A stretch of DNA of 64,000 nucleotides from Methylomonas sp. (GCA_002928965.1 PERU01000001.1:310001-374000); one strand, 5' to 3'. Shown: positions 35,224-45,945, counted from the stretch's first letter. The notes: generated by a model not told the origin, from the sequence alone. Translations and numbers: made by a program.

Positions 35224-37242
35224 TTAGAAGCGCTCAAAATCAGAGTCATCAAAATCCAATGAGTTATCGCTGACACTCGCGTTGGCAATGGGTTTTTTTG
35301 CGGGCTTTGATGGTGCACGGGTGTTACGGGGATTTGAGCCGGAAGTTGGAGATTTCCTGCTGTTTGCATCCAGTTTGAAGAAGGCTACTGCATGTTGCAG
35401 CTGGGCTGCTTGACCGTTTAATTCTTCAGCAGTGGCCGCCAATTCTTCAGCGCTGGCGGCATTTTGTTGAGTGGCTTTATCCAGTTGGCGCATCGCATCA
35501 TTGATTTGATTGATACCGCTGGATTGTTCAATTGAAGCAGCGTTAATTTCCTGTACCAAGTCGGATGTTTTAACGATATTGGGTACTACAGTTGTAATCA
35601 ATTGACCGGCCTTTTCAGCTATGGCAACGCTATTGGTGGCCAGTTCGTTGATTTCTTCAGCCGTAATCCGGCTACTTTCTGCAAGTTTACGAACCTCGGC
35701 AGCCACCACAGCAAAGCCTTTACCGTGTTCGCCAGCTGAGGCCGCTTCAATAGCCGCATTCAGAGAAAGCAGGTTGGTTTTGTAAGCAATGTCTTCGATA
35801 AGACCGATTTTCTTGGCGATGTTTTTCATTGCCGAAACCGTTTCATTCACAGCTTCTCCGCCATCGCGAGCTTCGCCTGCAGATTTGGTCGCCATTTGTT
35901 CGGTGATATGAGCATTTTCGGTATTCTGTTGAACTGATGCATTCAGCTGTTCAATGGACGAAGTGGTTTCTTCTACGCTGGATGCTTGCTCGGTGGCCAT
36001 TTGACTCATGGCCTGGGCTGTGGAGCTGACTTGTTGAGACGCGCTGGATAAGGTATCGGAATTTGAACGCACTTGTTCAACGACTCGGCTCAGTTGGTCG
36101 CGCATGTTGATCAAGGCCTGTGCCAGTTGTCCAATTTCATCTTTTCCATCCACTTCCAATTTTGCGGTCAGATCACCTTCAGATAAAGATTTGGCAAATT
36201 TTACGCCTAAAATGATTGGAACCGTAATCAGGTTGGCCAGGAACATGGCAATCACGATGCCTAAAATTAACGCGGCTATGATGGTGCCAATGATGATTTT
36301 ATTGGCTTCATTTACTAAGGTTTCTGCCTGACTCCGGGCAACAATCAATTGTGAATAGCCCGATTCTTCAGCGGTCTGGGCTTGTTTAATAACGTTTTCA
36401 CCCAATTCCGACATGTCTTTCAGAATAGCTTTTAAGTCGTCGTCATTCTTGATCCAGGATTGAGCGGCTTGTTGATATTCTTGTGTGGCTTTACGTGCTT
36501 CACTGATTAAGCGTAAGGCTTCTTCACTATTGGCGATTTTTTCCAAATCATTATAAAACTGCATCAGTTCAGGCAACCATATCTGCATTTGATTCCAGGC
36601 TACCCTGTCTTTGTAGTTCACTTCTTCTTTTTCAGCGCGCATGATTTCCATGGCTTTGACGTAAATTTTGGTGGCGCCAATGTAACGTTGTACATAGCCA
36701 TCAAGTTCCTGTGCATTAGCACCTCGTTTCATTGCGTCGAGGTAAAGCGTCACTTGGCGATTGAGGAAGGTATCTGCTGCTTTAGCCACGACGCCACCCT
36801 TAATTGTCATTTGTTCGACCGCAGCTTTATTGGCTTTAAGTGCAGCTACACCGGCGCGATATTTTTCAGCGTATTTGCTGGTTCCATCCCGGGCAATTTT
36901 GGATTGATTGAGTAATTCGGTGTTGTTGTATTGCTTGGCGACTTGATCGACCTTGTCCAAGAAGCCCATCAGGTTTTTAACATTTTCTTCTGCTCGTTGA
37001 TGAATCTCATCTTTTTCATAAAGTAAGTAGTTCTTTTCCTCCATGATGGTCGACAGCGCCATTCGTTCGACACCGGTAGCGTATTCCACCGATTTGCCAT
37101 TGTTATCGGTAATGCCAAACAAGGCATCTGATACCTTCCCAATGTAGAGATTGGCCAGTAAGCCAAAACCTATGGTAATAGCTACCAGCAGCATCGCCCC
37201 GGTAAGTATTTTGGTTTTTATTTTGAAGTCTTTAAGGTTCAT
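35224..37242 (-). CDS. methyl-accepting chemotaxis protein, transmembrane
   Basis: A 672-residue receptor. TM1 is at about 9-31 ([24 protein letters not shown]). A long helical periplasmic domain of about 280 residues follows (HBM-like), then TM2 ([24 protein letters not shown]), a HAMP domain ([25 protein letters not shown]) and a cytoplasmic coiled coil with the hairpin tip [36 protein letters not shown]. The C-terminus ends in an acidic [12 protein letters not shown]-like tail (reads [13 protein letters not shown]), not the NWETF receptor pentapeptide. ATG at 37242 is preceded by AGAGGAA, preferred over an upstream ATG. Confidence 0.92.
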   Translation of the reverse strand: MNLKDFKIKTKILTGAMLLVAITIGFGLLANLYIGKVSDALFGITDNNGKSVEYATGVERMALSTIMEEKNYLLYEKDEIHQRAEENVKNLMGFLDKVDQVAKQYNNTELLNQSKIARDGTSKYAEKYRAGVAALKANKAAVEQMTIKGGVVAKAADTFLNRQVTLYLDAMKRGANAQELDGYVQRYIGATKIYVKAMEIMRAEKEEVNYKDRVAWNQMQIWLPELMQFYNDLEKIANSEEALRLISEARKATQEYQQAAQSWIKNDDDLKAILKDMSELGENVIKQAQTAEESGYSQLIVARSQAETLVNEANKIIIGTIIAALILGIVIAMFLANLITVPIILGVKFAKSLSEGDLTAKLEVDGKDEIGQLAQALINMRDQLSRVVEQVRSNSDTLSSASQQVSSTAQAMSQMATEQASSVEETTSSIEQLNASVQQNTENAHITEQMATKSAGEARDGGEAVNETVSAMKNIAKKIGLIEDIAYKTNLLSLNAAIEAASAGEHGKGFAVVAAEVRKLAESSRITAEEINELATNSVAIAEKAGQLITTVVPNIVKTSDLVQEINAASIEQSSGINQINDAMRQLDKATQQNAASAEELAATAEELNGQAAQLQHAVAFFKLDANSRKSPTSGSNPRNTRAPSKPAKKPIANASVSDNSLDFDDSDFERF

Positions 37243-37288
37243 CTGATTTCCTCTAAAGCTATTAAATTTCAATTAAATGGAATGATTG

Positions 37289-39469
37289 CTAGTGCAAAAG
37301 GGCCGGTTTTCTTTTTCTTTTACCAATTGCGGCTTCAATCAATCCCTGAACATCAAGAATTAGTGCAACATTGCCATCGCCCAACACTGTCGCGCCGGTG
37401 ATGCCTTTTAGTTTTTCAAACATCTTACCCAGGGGTTTGATGACGGTCTGATGTTCACCGTGTAATTCATCCACGACAAAGCCGGCACGATCCTGCCCAA
37501 ACTTAACCACCACCACGCTTTCATGTTTTTTGACGACATTGCTTTTGGGCGTGTTGAAATACTCACCCAGTCTTAAATAGGGTAAGGCATGACCACGCAG
37601 GTTGATGAAATGTTCGATTTCGTTAATTTCACTTTCGGTTGAGTCCATTTCTATGCACTCGTCAACCATGCTTAACGGGATGATGTAACGCACTTGTTCG
37701 GTACCCACCATGAACCCATCAATGATAGCCAGGGTTAATGGCAGCTGAATGCTGATGGTGGTGCCTTCTCCAGGTATGCTGTCGATCATTACGGAACCAC
37801 GCAGGGCTTCAATGTTTTTCTTCACCACATCCATGCCGACGCCACGACCGGACAGATTGGTAGCCTGTGCTTTTGTGCTGAGTCCAGCCGCAAAAATCAG
37901 GTTATAGATTTCCTGTTGGGTAAGGCTGTGATCGGCTTTGATGATGCCATTGGCGATGGCCTTTTCGACAATCTTATCGCTGTCGAGTCCCGCGCCATCA
38001 TCGGCGATTTGAATAACGATATGTCCGGACTCGTGATAGGCATTGAGTTGCACGATACCTTGAGCAGGCTTGCCAACGGCTAAACGTTGCGCAGGACTTT
38101 CTATGCCATGATCCAGAGAATTGCGGATTAAATGCATCAGAGGGTCGTTAATTTTTTCAACGACTGTTTTATCCAGTTCGGTTTCTCCCCCGCTGATTTG
38201 TAAATCAATTTCTTTGCCGAGTTCATTGCTGACATCGCGCACTACCCGGCGAAAACGGCTGAAGGTCTCGCCGATTTGCACCATACGCAATTCCAGCGCA
38301 GTGTCGCGAATACTGCTTACCAAACTGTTCATGCTGGCAGCCACGTCGCCGGCATCGGTTAAGCCATGGCGTTCCACAATCAGATTCATGGCAGCACTGG
38401 AAATAACCAACTCGCCAACCAGATTAATCAAGTGGCCAAGCTTGTCGGCATCCACCCGTATATAACTATTTTCGGCAGCGACTTTTTGTTTGGTCTGTTC
38501 CTGTTTTTTCAAGGCATGTTCAACAACCGGTTTTTGTACCATCTGTTGTTCCACCAGAATTTCTCCCAGTGGTTTGGCTGTGTCCTGCTGCGCGTCGGAT
38601 TGGTCTTTTAAAGCATGTTCTACATCGTGTTCTGTCAAAGCACCCACTTGAATCAGCATTTCGCCTAAACGGCTGACATGATTTTCATCCAGCGAATCCA
38701 ATAATTGCAGGTAGGCATTGACTTTGGAGTTGGGTGGTAGGATTTTTATGTCGCAATCATCAGCCGCATATTCAAATACGGATTCAATGGTTTGTTTGCT
38801 GGCATCGCTGGTAAAGGCAATTTTAAAGTGCAGATAGCAGCTTTCCGGGTCCATGACCTCACCATGCGGCATCTCAGGAAAGAAGGTCAGAATTTGTTTG
38901 ATTTCGCCAAGCGTTTTCAGGTAACGAATGAACGACAAGGGATCCATGCCATTTCGAAAGGCGTTGTCTCTGAAATCCAAAGAAATCAGCCAACTGTCAT
39001 CGATGGAAATATTTCCACCCCCTTCGCTGTGCACTTGACTGGTGTCTGTCGCCTGCGCCTGAATATGCGTATGCTGTTTTCCAGTCAAGCGTTTGATTAA
39101 CGCGTCACTGGCAACAGTCAATTCGTCTGGCAATGGCTGGTCAGGCGAGGACAGGCAATGTTCAATCAACCGCGCGGTATGGTCTTTGCTGTCCAGCATC
39201 ACTGAAATCAACTCGCCATCAATAGCCCGCTCGTTGTTGCGCACTTTATCCAGCACGGATTCCGCTTCATGAGTAAACGCCACGATAGGGTTGAACCCGA
39301 ACAAGCCTGAAGAGCCTTTGATGGTATGCATGGCCCGGAACAGGCTGTTAATCATTTCCGAATCATCCGGATCGGATTCCAGCGATAACAGAGCACCTTC
39401 CATGTCCAGCAGTAATTGTTCGGATTCCTGAGCAAAAATTTTTAAGGCAGAGTCGAATTCACTCATCAT
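37289..39469 (-). CDS. cheA: chemotaxis histidine kinase
   Basis: A 726-residue CheA. The N-terminal HPt domain carries His48 in AMHTIKGSSGLFGF. Residues about 150-330 are a linker with two similar segments (GEMLIQVGALTEHDVEHALKDQ and GEILVEQQMVQKPVVEHALKKQ). The dimerisation domain, HATPase (HLIRNSLDHGIE N-box, DDGAGLD, GRGVGMDVVK) and a C-terminal CheW-like domain follow. It phosphorylates CheY and CheB. Its start overlaps the STAS gene stop (ATGA), so the two are coupled. Confidence 0.95.
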   Translation of the reverse strand: MMSEFDSALKIFAQESEQLLLDMEGALLSLESDPDDSEMINSLFRAMHTIKGSSGLFGFNPIVAFTHEAESVLDKVRNNERAIDGELISVMLDSKDHTARLIEHCLSSPDQPLPDELTVASDALIKRLTGKQHTHIQAQATDTSQVHSEGGGNISIDDSWLISLDFRDNAFRNGMDPLSFIRYLKTLGEIKQILTFFPEMPHGEVMDPESCYLHFKIAFTSDASKQTIESVFEYAADDCDIKILPPNSKVNAYLQLLDSLDENHVSRLGEMLIQVGALTEHDVEHALKDQSDAQQDTAKPLGEILVEQQMVQKPVVEHALKKQEQTKQKVAAENSYIRVDADKLGHLINLVGELVISSAAMNLIVERHGLTDAGDVAASMNSLVSSIRDTALELRMVQIGETFSRFRRVVRDVSNELGKEIDLQISGGETELDKTVVEKINDPLMHLIRNSLDHGIESPAQRLAVGKPAQGIVQLNAYHESGHIVIQIADDGAGLDSDKIVEKAIANGIIKADHSLTQQEIYNLIFAAGLSTKAQATNLSGRGVGMDVVKKNIEALRGSVMIDSIPGEGTTISIQLPLTLAIIDGFMVGTEQVRYIIPLSMVDECIEMDSTESEINEIEHFINLRGHALPYLRLGEYFNTPKSNVVKKHESVVVVKFGQDRAGFVVDELHGEHQTVIKPLGKMFEKLKGITGATVLGDGNVALILDVQGLIEAAIGKRKRKPALLH

Positions 39470-39810
39470 TGTTTCCAGTCTGCGGATATTACGATTGGAT
39501 CGCCGAAATGATTGCCAAGATCCAGTAACTCAAATACTTCTACAACGGCTTGACTATGTTGAGTCAAGGTTAGATTGATTTGCTGTTCAATTGCTTGACG
39601 TTTCAAAAACAACAATAGCTGCAAGCCAGCGCAATCGATTTCAGTCACCCCGCTCAAATCAATTTGAATATCCTTGTTGTTTTTCAGGTGGTCGGTCAGG
39701 GTGGTTTTATGCTCCAGCGCAGTATAGATAGTCATCTCGTTTTCTATACTTAACTTGGTAAGCTGATGTTCTTGCTGATTTACTTTTATGGACAAGTCGT
39801 TCTCCAGCAA
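39466..39810 (-). CDS. STAS-domain protein of the chemotaxis operon
   Basis: A 114-residue single STAS domain (anti-sigma-antagonist-like fold). The signature loop reads DLSGVTEIDCAGLQLLLFLK; where SpoIIAA-type proteins have a phosphorylatable serine after the aspartate (D-S-S-G), this one has Cys60-Ala61. It is therefore unlikely to be controlled by serine phosphorylation. STAS proteins of this type recur upstream of cheA in gammaproteobacteria and may tune the array. Its stop overlaps the cheA start. Confidence 0.82.
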   Translation of the reverse strand: MLENDLSIKVNQQEHQLTKLSIENEMTIYTALEHKTTLTDHLKNNKDIQIDLSGVTEIDCAGLQLLLFLKRQAIEQQINLTLTQHSQAVVEVFELLDLGNHFGDPIVISADWKQ

Positions 39811-39992
39811 ATTTAAGTATTTGTATCATTCAGCGCGATGCACCAATAGCCCTTCCTGTGGGAAAAGGCAGGGTGAGGGGCTGCAACCTGGCAAAAAGCA
39901 GGTTTTACCCCTCTATCCTGGTCTTCTCCTTTATACCCTGCAGGTACGGAGGGTGAAAGGATAATTCATCAATGCTGAATGGTTTCAGTATT
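39811..39992. repeat. palindromic intergenic repeat related to family 2
   Basis: A stretch between the STAS gene and cheY with GC-rich inverted segments such as GGGTGAGGGGCTGC and GCAGGTTTTACCCCTC near 39870-39920. It resembles a diverged relative of the family-2 element but the ends cannot be defined. Confidence 0.4.
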
Positions 39993-40361
39993 TTAAGGCA
40001 GCACAAGTTTGGACACGGCATCCAGCAAAGTAGGGGCTTGAAAAGGTTTAGTCAGCCAGGCTTTGGCGCCTGCAGCCTTGCCAGCCTGTTTTTTATCATC
40101 GGCAGACTCGGTGGTTAACATCATCATGGGTGTAAATTTATAGGCAGCCAGTTTCTTGGCTTCCTGAACAAATGTTATGCCGTCCATGATAGGCATGTTG
40201 ACATCGGTGATTATCAGATTGATTTTTTGGCCGGTGAGTTTGCTCAACGCATCCTTACCATCTACGGCTTCAATCACATCGTAGCCTGCACCTTTCAACG
40301 CAATTGTCACAACTTGCCGAATCGAGGCTGAGTCGTCGACAATCATGATGGTCTTTGCCAT
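39993..40361 (-). CDS. cheY: chemotaxis response regulator CheY
   Basis: A 122-residue single receiver domain. The acidic pair is IVDDS (Asp9-Asp10), the phospho-acceptor is in IITDVNMPIMDG (Asp53), the conserved threonine in MMLTTES, and the lysine in WLTKPFQ. This is a free-standing CheY that would bind the flagellar switch or type IV pilus machinery when phosphorylated by CheA. It lies in the same minus-strand operon. Confidence 0.94.
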   Translation of the reverse strand: MAKTIMIVDDSASIRQVVTIALKGAGYDVIEAVDGKDALSKLTGQKINLIITDVNMPIMDGITFVQEAKKLAAYKFTPMMMLTTESADDKKQAGKAAGAKAWLTKPFQAPTLLDAVSKLVLP

Positions 40362-40406
40362 GGGTATTACCTACTTACTGTAAAAATTTAAAAAAAAGTT
40401 AAATCG

Positions 40407-41606
40407 TTATCTTTGTTTACGCTTTCGTGACTGACTGACTGCACTGGAAGCCGTATGGTTTAAAACTTCCTCAGGCATGGTGTAATTGAGTTCCATACCG
40501 GTCAGTGTTTTATCCACGTTAAGCATGTTTGCATGACGTTCGTTGCCGGATTGCCTGCTGTTTTCTACCGTAGCTTGCAAACTTTGCAGGTTGTTTTCCA
40601 CATGAGCCAACATCTGGCTGACTCTGTCTTGAAACTGGAATGCGGTCAAAACGCTGAAAATCTCGTCGCGGATGCTTGAGCTATTGGTCCTGAGCATCTC
40701 GGCATCGTTTTTAAACATGTTCAATGCATACTGCAAATCACTCAGGGCAGACTTGATGCTGGCCTCTGCATCGCGAATGGTTTTATCTTCGGTGTTGCCT
40801 GATGATTCGGACATTTTCAGTGTCGTGCTCATGGCGGAGTTGATGTCGGCAATGGCGGAACTGATTTTTTCGCCGGTAGACGATGAAAAACCAGCCAGTT
40901 TTCTGACTTCATCTGCCACCACGGCAAAGCCTCGACCATTTTCTCCCGCGCGTGCTGCTTCAATGGCAGCATTTAATGCGAGTAAATTAATCTGTTCAGC
41001 TACTTTCCGCACTTCTTGGGCCATAGTGTCCAGCTGATGGGTGTGGGTGGATAACTTGCGGACTTCATCAACTACAGCATGTTCAACATCCTGAATCTGG
41101 CTCAATGCTTTCAGAACAGCGGTCAATGCGGCACGGCTTTCGTCAAAAATGGTATCGATATTCCGGCTATTCTCGCCGTGACCCGTACCGGTAATAATGC
41201 TGTTCAATTGTTCGACCATGGCTGCAAAACGGTTGGTCAGCACCGTAACTTCTTTTTCGGTGTGAGTACGGGATGTTTCTACCTGACGTAATAAAATCGG
41301 CACCACTTGCACAAATAAGCGCTCAAGTTCGGTGACATAGGCTGTCACGTCACCCAGTTTGACGGTCTCATCGTGTTGCCAATGGGTGTTGTTGGCAGCT
41401 AATTCGGATGTTTGTTTGCTAAGTAAGAATAAACCTATTAACAGTCCGGCAATGACGAACGCAATGGTTAAAAGTATGCTTATCAAATTCAAGCCGGCCA
41501 TCAGGGTAAGCGAAAAACCGCAGATTAAACCGAGGCTAGCAGGTAATATGTAAAAGCTGGCTTTGCTATGCTGTGTACCTGGATTGGGGCTCTCAGAGCG
41601 TGACAT
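40407..41606 (-). CDS. MCP-like receptor with short membrane hairpin
   Basis: A 399-residue receptor-like protein. Two close membrane segments ([39 protein letters not shown]) leave almost no periplasmic loop. The cytoplasmic part includes the MCP signalling tip ([46 protein letters not shown]). With no periplasmic sensor it may detect membrane or cytoplasmic state (energy taxis). It is the first gene of the minus-strand operon, 164 bases from the divergent cheR. Confidence 0.85.
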   Translation of the reverse strand: MSRSESPNPGTQHSKASFYILPASLGLICGFSLTLMAGLNLISILLTIAFVIAGLLIGLFLLSKQTSELAANNTHWQHDETVKLGDVTAYVTELERLFVQVVPILLRQVETSRTHTEKEVTVLTNRFAAMVEQLNSIITGTGHGENSRNIDTIFDESRAALTAVLKALSQIQDVEHAVVDEVRKLSTHTHQLDTMAQEVRKVAEQINLLALNAAIEAARAGENGRGFAVVADEVRKLAGFSSSTGEKISSAIADINSAMSTTLKMSESSGNTEDKTIRDAEASIKSALSDLQYALNMFKNDAEMLRTNSSSIRDEIFSVLTAFQFQDRVSQMLAHVENNLQSLQATVENSRQSGNERHANMLNVDKTLTGMELNYTMPEEVLNHTASSAVSQSRKRKQR

Positions 41607-41770
41607 ATGAATTCCGTAAAACTAATAAATGCTTTTATGTCGATACTAGAGGGTTTCGGATTGCCATTCAAGCTATAAAAACGCGGGCTACGCAAAAACG
41701 TTAGCTTGCCCATGGTTTTTGGCTGTAGGTATTGACTTACATTAGCTTAACTTGAGATTGTGAGGAACGT
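41607..41770. promoter_or_regulatory. divergent promoter region of the chemotaxis operons
   Basis: The 164 bases between the divergent MCP-like gene and cheR must hold the promoters of both transcripts. No unambiguous sigma-70 or flagellar sigma-28 box was found by eye. CheR's GAGG ribosome site is at 41762-41765. Confidence 0.5.
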
Positions 41771-42577
41771 TTGGCCATTTCACCAATAACAACTGAAGAG
41801 TTCGAGTGTTTCCGGCGGTTGATTTATGATCATGCGGGGATTTCACTGGTGCCTGAAAAGAAAGTGATGGTTGCCAGTCGATTGGCTAAACGCCTGGATC
41901 ACTATGGTTTATCGCTGTACGGCGATTATTATCAATTGGTGGTTGGGCGCGACAATCCACAGGAATTTCAAGTGATGGTCAATATTTTGACCACCAATGA
42001 AACTTATTTTTTTCGTGAACCCAAGCATTTCGAATATTTCCGTGATGAAATTCTGCGGCCTTGGCGTGGCAATTCATTCAGGGTTTGGAGCGCCGCAAGT
42101 TCTACTGGCGAAGAGGCTTATAGCTTGGCGATGGTCATGTCGGAGCATTTAAGGTCTCAACAATGGGAAATATTTGCTTCCGATTTAAGTACTAAAGTGT
42201 TGGATGTGGCTCGTAATGGCGTCTATACCATGGACAGACTGGAGCATATGGATCCGCGATTTCTGGAAAAATACTGCCTGAAAGGTGTGCGAGCGCAATC
42301 CGGTTTTTTTCGAGTCGATAAAAATATACGCAGTCGGGTGACGTTTTCCCAGGTCAATCTGATGTCGCCCTTGCCGGTTAATTTGGGACTGTTTGATGTG
42401 ATATTTCTGCGTAACGTGTTGATTTACTTTGACCAGGAAACCAAAAAACACGTTGTGGAACGTTTAGCCACTGCGTTAAAGCCGGGTGGTTATTTTTTCG
42501 TCAGTCATTCTGAAAGCTTGCACCGTGTCACAGATCATCTTCGTATGCTTAAACCGTCTATTTATCGGAAGATATGA
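41771..42577 (+). CDS. cheR: chemotaxis protein methyltransferase
   Basis: A 268-residue CheR, an AdoMet-dependent methyltransferase acting on receptor glutamates. ITTEEFECFRRLIYDHAGISL starts the N-terminal domain. The SAM-binding domain shows VWSAASSTGEEAYSLAM, IFASDLSTKVL and DVIFLRNVLIYFDQE. The start is TTG at 41771 with GAGG five bases before it; no ATG is available in that position. Its stop overlaps the cheD ATG. Confidence 0.93.
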   Translation: MAISPITTEEFECFRRLIYDHAGISLVPEKKVMVASRLAKRLDHYGLSLYGDYYQLVVGRDNPQEFQVMVNILTTNETYFFREPKHFEYFRDEILRPWRGNSFRVWSAASSTGEEAYSLAMVMSEHLRSQQWEIFASDLSTKVLDVARNGVYTMDRLEHMDPRFLEKYCLKGVRAQSGFFRVDKNIRSRVTFSQVNLMSPLPVNLGLFDVIFLRNVLIYFDQETKKHVVERLATALKPGGYFFVSHSESLHRVTDHLRMLKPSIYRKI

Positions 42578-43173
42578 AAGCAGTACCTTTTAAAACGACG
42601 CGCCGAATTATTATCGATCCGGGGGAATATTATGCCAGTCGCCATCCGGAGGTCATTTCCACTTTGCTGGGCTCATGCGTTGCAGCGTGTTTGTTTGACC
42701 CAGTCAAACGGGTGTTTGGCATGAATCATTTTTTGCTGGCATACCGGCATCATGCAAACAATCTGCCGATTATTGAATCCGATGAGGGGCGATATGGTAT
42801 CTACGCCATGGAGTTGCTGATCAACGACATGATGAAATTAGGTGCCACACGGCAAAATCTCAAGGCAAAATGTTTCGGTGGCGGTAATGTCCTCAGGTTA
42901 AGGGAAGACAAACAAAATCAAGCAACCGTTGGTGATGTGAATGTGGAATTCATTAAAGCATTTCTGAGTAATGAAAAAATCCCCATTTTAAGTTCTTGTC
43001 TGGGTGGGACTCATGGCAGAAATGTCCACTTCGTGGGGACTGATTTTAGCGTTTTTATCAAAAAAATCGGTGAAACCCAAGAACGTCTGCTGGAAAATCA
43101 AGAGCGTAGTTATTGGAAGAAACATATTGAAGATCGTGAAAAGGCTAAAACCTCTAGCGCGGAATTCTGGTGA
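42574..43173 (+). CDS. cheD: chemoreceptor glutamine deamidase
   Basis: A 199-residue CheD, which deamidates glutamines on receptors. TLLGSCVAACLFDP carries the catalytic cysteine and GMNHFLL the histidine; CFGGGNVL is a further family mark. It follows cheR by an ATGA overlap. The C-terminal helix (about the last 40 residues) is charged and longer than in minimal CheD. A family-3 repeat end lies just downstream, at 43188. Confidence 0.93.
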   Translation: MKAVPFKTTRRIIIDPGEYYASRHPEVISTLLGSCVAACLFDPVKRVFGMNHFLLAYRHHANNLPIIESDEGRYGIYAMELLINDMMKLGATRQNLKAKCFGGGNVLRLREDKQNQATVGDVNVEFIKAFLSNEKIPILSSCLGGTHGRNVHFVGTDFSVFIKKIGETQERLLENQERSYWKKHIEDREKAKTSSAEFW

Positions 43174-43187
43174 TACAAATAAAATCC

Positions 43188-43330
43188 TGATTACAAAGCA
43201 GCTTCAGCAACCACATCATTCCGGCATAGCCTCTGGGGCACCAGTGGACTCCCGGAGCCAAAGACCGCTAGGCGATACACAATTGTGTTCGACGCTTGGC
43301 ATCCTTGGCACCTGGATCTCGACAAGCCCT
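43188..43330. repeat. family-3 repeat copy between cheD and cheB
   Basis: Begins TGATTACAAAGCAGCTTCAG and continues CAACCACATCATTCCGG, matching the right end of 34431-34587 read in reverse. The opposite end is not recognisable. It separates cheD from cheB by about 240 bases. Confidence 0.55.
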
Positions 43331-43411
43331 GTTGAGATGACCATTTTTGACATGGCTGAAGTAATTTAAAGAAACAGGAACAAACACATAATTTGAAACG
43401 GTTAGGCACGC

Positions 43412-44512
43412 ATGGCAGATATCAAGGTTTTTATAGTGGACGATTCGGCTGTCGTCCGGCAAGTTTTGACCAGCTTGCTGGATAGCTTGCCGGGCATCGC
43501 AGTTATCGGCGCGGCGCCCGATCCTATTTTTGCTTTAAAGCGCATGGAAACCGACTGGCCGGATGTGATTGTTCTGGATATCGAGATGCCGCGCATGGAT
43601 GGCATCACTTTTTTGAAAAAGTTGATGCATGAGCATCCAACCCCGGTAGTGATTTGCTCGACGTTGACCGCGAAAGGTGCGGAAGTCACCATGCAGGCGA
43701 TGAGTGCGGGGGCTGTCGACATCATTACCAAGCCCACCGTGAACTTGAAAGGTTTTCTGCAAGATTCCCGGACCTTGCTGGCTGATGCCATTAAAGCAGC
43801 GTCTCATGCACGTTTAAAACGGTCGTCGCCATCATCCGGTTCTCAACACAATGAGGTCAAGCCCAAATTAACGGCCGATTCGGTGATTTTACCCAGCGGC
43901 CTTGCCCCTATGTCGGAAACGACTGACCGGGTCATTGCAATTGGGACATCGACCGGCGGCACACAAGCTTTGGAGTATGTTTTAACCCGCCTGCCACGTA
44001 ACGTACCCGGAATCGTCATCGTGCAACATATGCCAGAAGCCTTTACGGCGGCATTTGCCAAGCGTCTGGATAGTCTGTCACAAATCAACGTCAAAGAAGC
44101 TGAGCAAAACGATAGGGTCATTCCGGGGTTGGCATTGATCGCACCGGGTGGTAAGCACATGCTGCTCCGTCGGAGTGGCGCGCAATATCGGGTGGAAATC
44201 AAGGAGGGTCCGTTAGTCAGTCGGCACAGGCCTTCTGTGGATGTGTTGTTTCGATCCACTGCCCAGTCTGCAGGCAGAAATGCCATAGGTATCATCATGA
44301 CCGGTATGGGCGATGACGGTGCGCGTGGATTAAAGGAATTACATGAAACCGGCGCCCTGACCGTAGCCCAGGATGAGGCCAGTTGCGTGGTGTATGGCAT
44401 GCCCAAAGAAGCCGTTAAATTAGGTGCTACTGATGTAGAGATGTCTTTATCGCACATTCCGGAATTAATTATCCGTTCACCCAGCAGAGCCTTGTTTTTG
44501 AAAGGGCGTTAA
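43412..44512 (+). CDS. cheB: chemotaxis methylesterase
   Basis: A 366-residue CheB. The N-terminal receiver has [13 protein letters not shown] and [13 protein letters not shown] with the phospho-aspartate. The C-terminal methylesterase has [16 protein letters not shown] with the nucleophilic serine, [18 protein letters not shown] and [11 protein letters not shown]. It removes methyl groups from receptors when phosphorylated by CheA. ATG at 43412 begins directly with the first receiver strand. Confidence 0.95.
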   Translation: MADIKVFIVDDSAVVRQVLTSLLDSLPGIAVIGAAPDPIFALKRMETDWPDVIVLDIEMPRMDGITFLKKLMHEHPTPVVICSTLTAKGAEVTMQAMSAGAVDIITKPTVNLKGFLQDSRTLLADAIKAASHARLKRSSPSSGSQHNEVKPKLTADSVILPSGLAPMSETTDRVIAIGTSTGGTQALEYVLTRLPRNVPGIVIVQHMPEAFTAAFAKRLDSLSQINVKEAEQNDRVIPGLALIAPGGKHMLLRRSGAQYRVEIKEGPLVSRHRPSVDVLFRSTAQSAGRNAIGIIMTGMGDDGARGLKELHETGALTVAQDEASCVVYGMPKEAVKLGATDVEMSLSHIPELIIRSPSRALFLKGR

Positions 44513-44667
44513 AAAATTGATTTTAGACAGACTTGAGTCGATTACCCAAACCACACCCTGCAACTCATGGTGAGAGCGACGCCAGTCCAAACCAGAAATC
44601 ATGAAATCGCGACTGGCCGCAATCCCCAACTTTCAATTGCCGGAGTGAAGCTCTGACTTCATGATTC

Positions 44668-45945
44668 TTAGCTGGGCTGCTTGATGGGTAAGCGGATCTT
44701 GAAAAGGGAGCCCCGGCCGGGCGTGCTATCAACCTCAATTTTGCCATGATGAGCGGCAATGATGTTTTGTGCAGTTGATAAGCCCAGACCAATGCCCTGA
44801 CCCAGTGGCCGGGTCGTAAAAAAAGGCTCGAATAGATGTTTTAAATGTTCGGGCGCGATGCCATGTCCATCATCAGCAAATTCCACCCATACCTGCTCTG
44901 CATTGTCGCAACCACTTCGGATAGTGATGTTGCCTGCTTTTTGCATGGCTTGGGATGCGTTGATTAACAAGCTTAAAAACACGTGTTTTAACTGGATCGG
45001 TAAACAATAAATCGCTGGGATGTCGGCGTACTGTTTATGAATCGCGCAGTAGGCGTTCTTTTCACTGGCGAAAATGTCTAGTGTGGTGTCCAGGCATTGA
45101 TTGATGTCAGCAAGTTGCCACTGATGATCATCACCTTCGGCAAAGCTGTTCAGGCTTTTTATGATATTGCGAACCCTGGATAATCCGTCACGCGATTCCG
45201 TCAGCAACGCCGGTAAATCCTCACGTAAAAAATCCAGCTCTTTTTGTGCCTTCAGTCGGGTGAAATAGGCAATCGTCTCAGCGGAAACCTGGTCCGGAAC
45301 CAGCAGTTGATCCAACGCATCCAGAAGCTCGAAAATATCCCGGTAGTAATTCTGCAAGGTATTGAAGTTTGCATAGATATAGCCCAGCGGGTTATTGATT
45401 TCATGAGCAACGCCGGCTGCCAGTTGTCCTATTGCTGCCAGTTTTTCCGATTGTAATAATTCCAACTGTATCAATTGATTTTCGCGCAAGCGTTTGGTCA
45501 GTTCCGCTTCAAGATAACTGTTCTGATCTTGCAACCTTTCGCGGGCATTTTTAAGTTCAAGCTGGGTTGTGATGCGAGCCAACAGAATGGCCAGATTGCA
45601 GGGTTTATAGATGTAATCGACAGCCCCCAGTTCAAAGCCTCTGGATTCGTCCAGATCGGAGGTGAGGGCAGTGACGAAAATCACCGGAATATCACGAGTG
45701 ACCGGGTCAGCTTTCAAACAGCTGATTACTTCGTAACCATCCATTTCAGGCATCATCACGTCCAATAAAATCAAATCCGGTTTAGGCGTGTCTTTGGCAA
45801 TTTCCAGCGCTCTTCGACCGGAAGTGGCGGCCAGAACCGAATAGGAGTCCAGTAAATACTGTCCAAATACTGACAGATTGATACTGTCGTCGTCCACAAT
45901 CAGGATGGTGCTGGTTCGCAGGCTTTTCGAGGTAGCGTCAGGCAT
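44668..45945 (-). CDS. receiver-histidine kinase (hybrid, REC first)
   Basis: A 425-residue soluble protein. An N-terminal receiver (ILIVDDDSINLSVFG, LILLDVMMPEMDGYE) is followed by a coiled coil and a kinase: LAAGVAHEINNPLGYI is the H-box, SLLINASQAM the N-box, and DDGHGIAPEH and GQGIGLGLS the G-boxes. There is no membrane segment. REC-first kinases often relay phosphoryl groups between pathways. It is convergent with cheB and divergent from the corrinoid operon, so it could couple chemotaxis and that system (inference). Confidence 0.88.
   Translation of the reverse strand: MPDATSKSLRTSTILIVDDDSINLSVFGQYLLDSYSVLAATSGRRALEIAKDTPKPDLILLDVMMPEMDGYEVISCLKADPVTRDIPVIFVTALTSDLDESRGFELGAVDYIYKPCNLAILLARITTQLELKNARERLQDQNSYLEAELTKRLRENQLIQLELLQSEKLAAIGQLAAGVAHEINNPLGYIYANFNTLQNYYRDIFELLDALDQLLVPDQVSAETIAYFTRLKAQKELDFLREDLPALLTESRDGLSRVRNIIKSLNSFAEGDDHQWQLADINQCLDTTLDIFASEKNAYCAIHKQYADIPAIYCLPIQLKHVFLSLLINASQAMQKAGNITIRSGCDNAEQVWVEFADDGHGIAPEHLKHLFEPFFTTRPLGQGIGLGLSTAQNIIAAHHGKIEVDSTPGRGSLFKIRLPIKQPS

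Noticed and set aside
43843-44457. Long antisense open frame opposite cheB
   Set aside because: A shadow of cheB; no domain features.
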